NCBI GenBank assembly: GCA_944325775.1 | Contig: CALVBL010000015.1 | Location: forward strand, 1 to 38,354 | Reading direction: 5' to 3' | Source: an uncultured Helicobacter sp. | GTDB taxonomy: Bacteria; Campylobacterota; Campylobacteria; Campylobacterales; Helicobacteraceae | Length of the DNA stretch: 38,354 bases | Part shown: piece after piece, positions 34,771-38,354 of the stretch | Layout: each line of letters begins with the position of its first letter | Position numbering within the stretch: the stretch's first letter is position 1 | Notes under the pieces: generated by a model | What the model saw: the letters and a program-made list of their open reading frames with translations, nothing else | What the model was told of the DNA's origin: nothing | Database searches by the model: none | Program-made: the position numbers and the translations under genes

Positions 34771-35634
34771 ATGGCGAAAAAAACTAGGGGCTTAGGGCGC
34801 GGGCTCGATGCGATTTTTGGCGAAGTATCTCAGGCCTATGAAAACAGTATGGGAGATTCTGAACGCGCGGTGCTTGAGCTAAGCGTGGATATTATCAAGC
34901 CAAATCCTTACCAACCAAGGAAATATTTTGAAGAAAATGCCCTGCAGGAGCTGGCAGATTCTATCAAGGATCATGGGCTTTTGCAGCCTATTGTGGTGTG
35001 TGAAGATGATAGCGGAGAGTATGTGTTGTTGGCTGGGGAGCGGCGATTGCGTGCTAGTAAGCTGGCTGGAATGAGCACCATCAGGGCGATAGTAGCTGAC
35101 ATAGATATTCAGAAAATGCGAGAGTTAGCACTCATAGAGAATATCCAGCGCGCGGATCTCAACCCCATAGAGTTGGCGTATTCGTATCAAGAGCTGATTG
35201 ATGAGTATGACATCACTCATGAGGAGCTTTCACAAAGGATCAAAAAGTCGCGAGCACAAATCACAAACACCCTAAGATTGCTAAGTCTTGAGGCGTTTGT
35301 GCAAGAGTCTCTGATAGAGGGCAAAATCACACAGGGGCATGCTAAGATTTTGGTCACACTCTCGCCGCAGGAGCAGCGGCTAGCTATGGATTCTATCATC
35401 GGGCAAAAGCTTAGTGTGCGTGATAGTGAAGCGCTGATCAAAAACATCAAAAATCCGACAAAAACTCCCAATAGATCACAGAATCCAAGCAACATCAGTA
35501 TGGAGCTCCTGAAAGAAGCGCAAGAAATCTTGCAAAAGAATGCTTATAAGACAAGTATCAAAAATAACCAAATTTGTATAGAATTTTCTCAAGATGTAGA
35601 AATTAAGACATTTATTGAAAAAATTTCTCACTAA
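34771..35634 (+). CDS. parB: chromosome partitioning protein ParB (Spo0J)
   Basis: CTP-dependent clamp that binds parS. 287 residues. The N-terminal domain has NPYQPRKYF (about 46-54) and GERRLRASK (about 89-97), the CTP-binding motifs. The DNA-binding helix-turn-helix is in the segment with ITHEELSQRIKKSRAQITN. The C-terminal part (about 225-287) is the dimerisation domain. AGGAGGCGC lies upstream of ATG. No parS-like 16-base palindrome was obvious to me in this window. Confidence 0.97.
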   Translation: MAKKTRGLGRGLDAIFGEVSQAYENSMGDSERAVLELSVDIIKPNPYQPRKYFEENALQELADSIKDHGLLQPIVVCEDDSGEYVLLAGERRLRASKLAGMSTIRAIVADIDIQKMRELALIENIQRADLNPIELAYSYQELIDEYDITHEELSQRIKKSRAQITNTLRLLSLEAFVQESLIEGKITQGHAKILVTLSPQEQRLAMDSIIGQKLSVRDSEALIKNIKNPTKTPNRSQNPSNISMELLKEAQEILQKNAYKTSIKNNQICIEFSQDVEIKTFIEKISH

Positions 35635-35670
35635 ATTAAAAAGTTTAAGAAAATTCATAACTTAAATTGT

Positions 35671-35676
35671 TAAAAT
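35671..35676 (+). promoter_or_regulatory. possible -10 box for the ATP synthase operon
   Basis: TTGTTAAAATAGG in the 107-base AT-rich gap between parB and atpF'. TAAAAT is one base from consensus and lies 65 bases before the ATG. Confidence 0.35.
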
Positions 35677-35741
35677 AGGTACAAAATCCAAATCAAAGCA
35701 GACTTTGGAGTTTAGTAAATTTTAGGAAGGAGTGGCTTATT

Positions 35742-36167
35742 ATGGAAATATCAGTAAATTTCAAGCTGATGATTTTGGTCTTTTGTTGTTTTGTCATCTT
35801 GCTTTTTTTGCTCAACCAGTGGCTATACAAGCCTATGATTGCGTTTATGACTAAGCGTGATGAGATGATCAAAAAAGACTTGCAGGACACACAAGGTAAT
35901 CTACAGGAGATCACGAAGATTCAAGAGGAAATAACCAAAATCATAGGTGATGCACAAAGAGAGGCAAAAGAGATTATTGAACAAGCCACAGCTAAAGAAA
36001 AAGCACTCTTAGAGGGGAAACTAGCCGAAAAAAAAGCAGAGCTTGATTCTAAAATGCTTGCTTTTAGACAGGAGCTTGTGGGATATCAAGAGGACTTAAG
36101 GAGTGGTTTGAGCTTGCACATTGGGGAATATAAGCAGAGCATCCGCAAAAAGCTTGAGCAGATATAA
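35742..36167 (+). CDS. atpF': F1Fo ATP synthase subunit b'
   Basis: Peripheral stalk subunit. 141 residues: a single membrane span (about 8-27) and a long charged coiled coil. No signal peptide. It pairs with the next gene product (b) as a heterodimer; the split b/b' arrangement is normal for Campylobacterota. AGGAAGGAG lies upstream. It is followed by atpF after 9 bases. Confidence 0.93.
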   Translation: MEISVNFKLMILVFCCFVILLFLLNQWLYKPMIAFMTKRDEMIKKDLQDTQGNLQEITKIQEEITKIIGDAQREAKEIIEQATAKEKALLEGKLAEKKAELDSKMLAFRQELVGYQEDLRSGLSLHIGEYKQSIRKKLEQI

Positions 36168-36176
36168 GGAGTAGTA

Positions 36177-36695
36177 ATGAGACAGGTATTAGTCATAATT
36201 TTAGCGCTGGTATTGCCGGGCGTTGTCTGTGCATCAGGGAGCTTTGAGCAGAGCGATTTTATTCCACGACTTATTAACTTCGTGTTGTTCGTGGCTATTT
36301 TGTGGTATTTCACATTTGCGCGTATTAAGGCAATTTTTGTCAATCGTAGGACACATATAGCCTCGCAACTTGAGGAGATACAGAATAAACTTCACAAAGC
36401 CCAGAAAGAGAAGGCTGATGCTCTCAAGAAGCTTGAAGAGAGTAAGGCGCGGGCAAGAGAAATTGTTGAGATTGCTAGGAAGGAAGCGAGTATGATCTCG
36501 CAGCGTTTTGCTCAGCAGACACAGGCACAGATTCAGGCAATGATTCAGACGATGGAAGCAAGTATGGAGTTTGAGCAAACAAAGGCTATGCGAGAGGTTG
36601 TAGAATCTGTCTTGAGTGAGGTGGTTCATTCTAAGGATGTGCAGCTTGAAAACAAAGATTATGTGAACATCATCACAAAAAGGATCGCATCATGA
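36177..36695 (+). CDS. atpF: F1Fo ATP synthase subunit b
   Basis: 172 residues. Unusually for subunit b, it starts with a signal-like segment (MRQVLVIILALVLPGVVCAS), then a second span (about 33-50) followed by a long coiled coil. Helicobacter and Campylobacter AtpF share this extra N-terminal segment. AAGGAG lies upstream. The stop overlaps atpH (ATGA). Confidence 0.94.
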   Translation: MRQVLVIILALVLPGVVCASGSFEQSDFIPRLINFVLFVAILWYFTFARIKAIFVNRRTHIASQLEEIQNKLHKAQKEKADALKKLEESKARAREIVEIARKEASMISQRFAQQTQAQIQAMIQTMEASMEFEQTKAMREVVESVLSEVVHSKDVQLENKDYVNIITKRIAS

Positions 36696-37222
36696 TGGAT
36701 TTGGTAGCCAAAAAATACACAAGAGCTATTTTGGATAGTTTTTCTACTCAAGAAATAGAGCAGGTTATCACACTGTTATCTATGCTTAGCAAGACATTTG
36801 AAGATAAGGCAGTGCGTGATTTTATCCATTCACCATTTATCGAGAAAGGCAAAAAAGAAGAGTTATTGCTTAGTGTGTTTGGTAAGTGTGAGGTGAAGTT
36901 TGAGAATCTCATCAAACTTTTGGTGCGATCAGATAGGATCTCTGCCATACCCAGTATCATAAAGACTCTTGAGAAAAATATTCTTGCAGACAAAAAGCAA
37001 TATGTCGCGGCGCTTAGGATAAAAGAAGAGTTGGATTCTACGACTTTGCAAAACATTGCTAAAAGCCTTTCATCTCGATTAAATGTTAGTCTTGATGTGC
37101 GCCAAGAAAAAGCGGCTATTGATGGCATTCGATTAAGCGTGGAAGACTTGGGCGTTGAAATCTCGTTTTCCAAAGAGAGATTTTTCACAGATTTGACAAA
37201 TCATATTCTCAAAGCAATTTAA
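36692..37222 (+). CDS. atpH: F1Fo ATP synthase subunit delta
   Basis: Links the F1 head to the peripheral stalk. 176 residues; the helical N-terminal domain begins LVAKKYTRAIL and the C-terminal signature region contains VDLGVEISFS-like (VEDLGVEISF). The start may be ATG 36692 or 36695; both overlap the atpF stop. The atpA start is 20 bases downstream. Confidence 0.95.
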   Translation: MMDLVAKKYTRAILDSFSTQEIEQVITLLSMLSKTFEDKAVRDFIHSPFIEKGKKEELLLSVFGKCEVKFENLIKLLVRSDRISAIPSIIKTLEKNILADKKQYVAALRIKEELDSTTLQNIAKSLSSRLNVSLDVRQEKAAIDGIRLSVEDLGVEISFSKERFFTDLTNHILKAI

Positions 37223-37242
37223 ACCCAAAAAAGGAGCAGAAA

Positions 37243-38354
37243 GTGGTAGCAAAACTAAAATCGGAAGAAGTTAGCTCAATCATCAAGGAGCGCATAGAGA
37301 ACTTTAATATCAATGTAGATATTAGCGAAACAGGTAAGGTTGTCACCTATGCTGATGGTGTAGCAAAGGTGTATGGGCTCAATAATGTCATGTATTATGA
37401 GATGGTGGAGTTTGAGACAGGCGACATCGGTATTGCGATGAGTCTTGAGGAATCAAGCGTTGGTGTTGTGGTGATTGGCAGTGGTAAGGATATCAAAGAG
37501 GGTGCTTCCGTCAAGAGATTAAAAAAGCTTATGAAAGTGCCTGTCGGAGATAGTGTGGTAGGACGCGTGATTAATACCTTGGGTGATGCAATTGATGGCA
37601 AAGGTGCGATAGAGGCTAGCGAGTTTCGTTTCGTGGAAGAAAAGGCACCGGGCATCATGGCAAGAAAATCGGTGCATGAGCCACTTCAAACAGGAATTAA
37701 GGCTATTGATGCACTTGTGCCAATCGGTCGTGGTCAAAGGGAACTCATTATTGGTGACAGACAGACAGGCAAGACGACAGTAGCGATAGATTCTATTATC
37801 AACCAAAAGGGACAGGATGTTATATGTATCTATGTGGCTGTCGGACAGAAAGAATCCACAGTGGCACAAGTGGTGCGCAAACTAGAAGAGCATGGAGCAA
37901 TGGAATATACGGTCGTGGTCAATGCTCCTGCATCATCTTCTGCTGCGATGCAATTCCTTGCTCCATATACAGGTGTTACGATCGGTGAGTATTTTAGAGA
38001 CAATGGGCGTCATGCACTTATTGTCTATGATGATTTGAGTAAGCATGCGGTGGCATACCGAGAGATGTCACTTATTCTGAGAAGGCCGCCGGGGCGTGAA
38101 GCATTCCCTGGAGATGTGTTCTATCTACACTCACGACTTCTTGAGCGTGCTGCGAAGCTTAGCGATGAGTTAGGTGCTGGTTCTTTGACTGCGTTGCCTA
38201 TCATTGAGACATTAGCAGGAGATATTTCGGCGTATATTCCAACCAATGTGATTTCCATCACAGATGGACAGATCTTTCTAGAAACAGATTTGTTTAACTC
38301 TGGTGTGCGTCCTGCGATCAATGTGGGCTTGTCGGTTTCTCGTGTGGGTGGTGC
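37243..38354 (+). CDS. atpA: F1Fo ATP synthase subunit alpha, partial (3' end outside window)
   Basis: The first 370 codons are inside the window. The start codon is GTG at 37243, 6 bases after AAAAGGAG, which yields the family N-terminus VAKLKSEEVSSIIKERIENF. The P-loop GDRQTGKT is at 171-178, and GQKESTVAQV and VYDDLSKHA follow. The frame is open to the last base. Atp genes gamma, beta and epsilon should follow. Confidence 0.97.
   Translation, partial: MVAKLKSEEVSSIIKERIENFNINVDISETGKVVTYADGVAKVYGLNNVMYYEMVEFETGDIGIAMSLEESSVGVVVIGSGKDIKEGASVKRLKKLMKVPVGDSVVGRVINTLGDAIDGKGAIEASEFRFVEEKAPGIMARKSVHEPLQTGIKAIDALVPIGRGQRELIIGDRQTGKTTVAIDSIINQKGQDVICIYVAVGQKESTVAQVVRKLEEHGAMEYTVVVNAPASSSAAMQFLAPYTGVTIGEYFRDNGRHALIVYDDLSKHAVAYREMSLILRRPPGREAFPGDVFYLHSRLLERAAKLSDELGAGSLTALPIIETLAGDISAYIPTNVISITDGQIFLETDLFNSGVRPAINVGLSVSRVGG

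Noticed and set aside
33948..35634. A parS site near parAB.
   Set aside because: No convincing 16-base palindrome resembling TGTTTCACGTGAAACA was visible.
1..38354. CRISPR arrays, insertion sequences or prophage genes.
   Set aside because: No regularly spaced repeats, transposase or phage proteins were found on either strand.

Overview
The window looks like chromosomal DNA of a Helicobacter (Campylobacterota), probably an enterohepatic rather than a pylori-like gastric species. Four gene blocks match Helicobacter pylori gene order as I remember it: gatA-guaB; the HP0242-HP0241-prenyl synthase-hemA-proS-hemC run; ctpA with an HP1349-like gene and plsC; and birA-parA-parB-atpF'-atpF-atpH-atpA. 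The presence of hisD and of de novo purine genes (purC, purS, purQ) argues against H. pylori itself. GC content is in the mid-40s percent on the lines I sampled. The heptamer AGATTCT/AGAATCT is strikingly common throughout. Species cannot be named from this.

Layout. 1-399 is the end of an ABC exporter resembling the PglK/WlaB flippase. Then come a secreted protein of unknown function (minus strand), der, prs, and a polysaccharide pyruvyl transferase gene switched out of frame at a run of 13 G. 4615-8248 (minus) carries pyrH, gatA and guaB. 8424-10633 is flgE behind a clear sigma-54 promoter. The 475-base gap that follows holds the decayed end of a TylF-like methyltransferase gene and one copy of a hairpin element also found at 4530-4605. 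feoA and hisD diverge at 11340-11470. 12782-18440 is a tight operon: DUF2018 protein, small secreted protein, long-chain polyprenyl synthase, hemA, proS, hemC. gyrA follows. 21029-22759 is a GT-C-like membrane glycosyltransferase gene, out of frame at a run of 10 G and again near 21488, with an inverted repeat around its -10 box. cdsA-dxr run on the minus strand. ctpA, purC, purS, purQ, an SH3-tailed membrane protein and plsC run on the plus strand. A tRNA-Ala(GGC) follows.

The minus-strand cluster 29876-32306 holds a truncated DNA methyltransferase, purB and a Sel1-like secreted protein whose first codons copy the start of purB. 32459-38354 (plus) holds a nitrilase-fold protein lacking two of its three catalytic residues, birA, parA, parB, and the F1Fo ATP synthase genes atpF', atpF, atpH and the first two thirds of atpA.

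Most of the window is housekeeping: nucleotide, haem, isoprenoid, phospholipid and biotin metabolism, tRNA charging, replication, segregation and energy. The accessory signal is surface-glycan variability (two G-tract genes plus a flippase-like exporter) and genome remodelling scars (methyltransferase remnants, the purB start duplication, paired intergenic hairpin elements). I found no CRISPR array, transposase or prophage. I see no complete new multi-gene system. The strongest leads are the two switchable glycan genes and the intergenic hairpin element.
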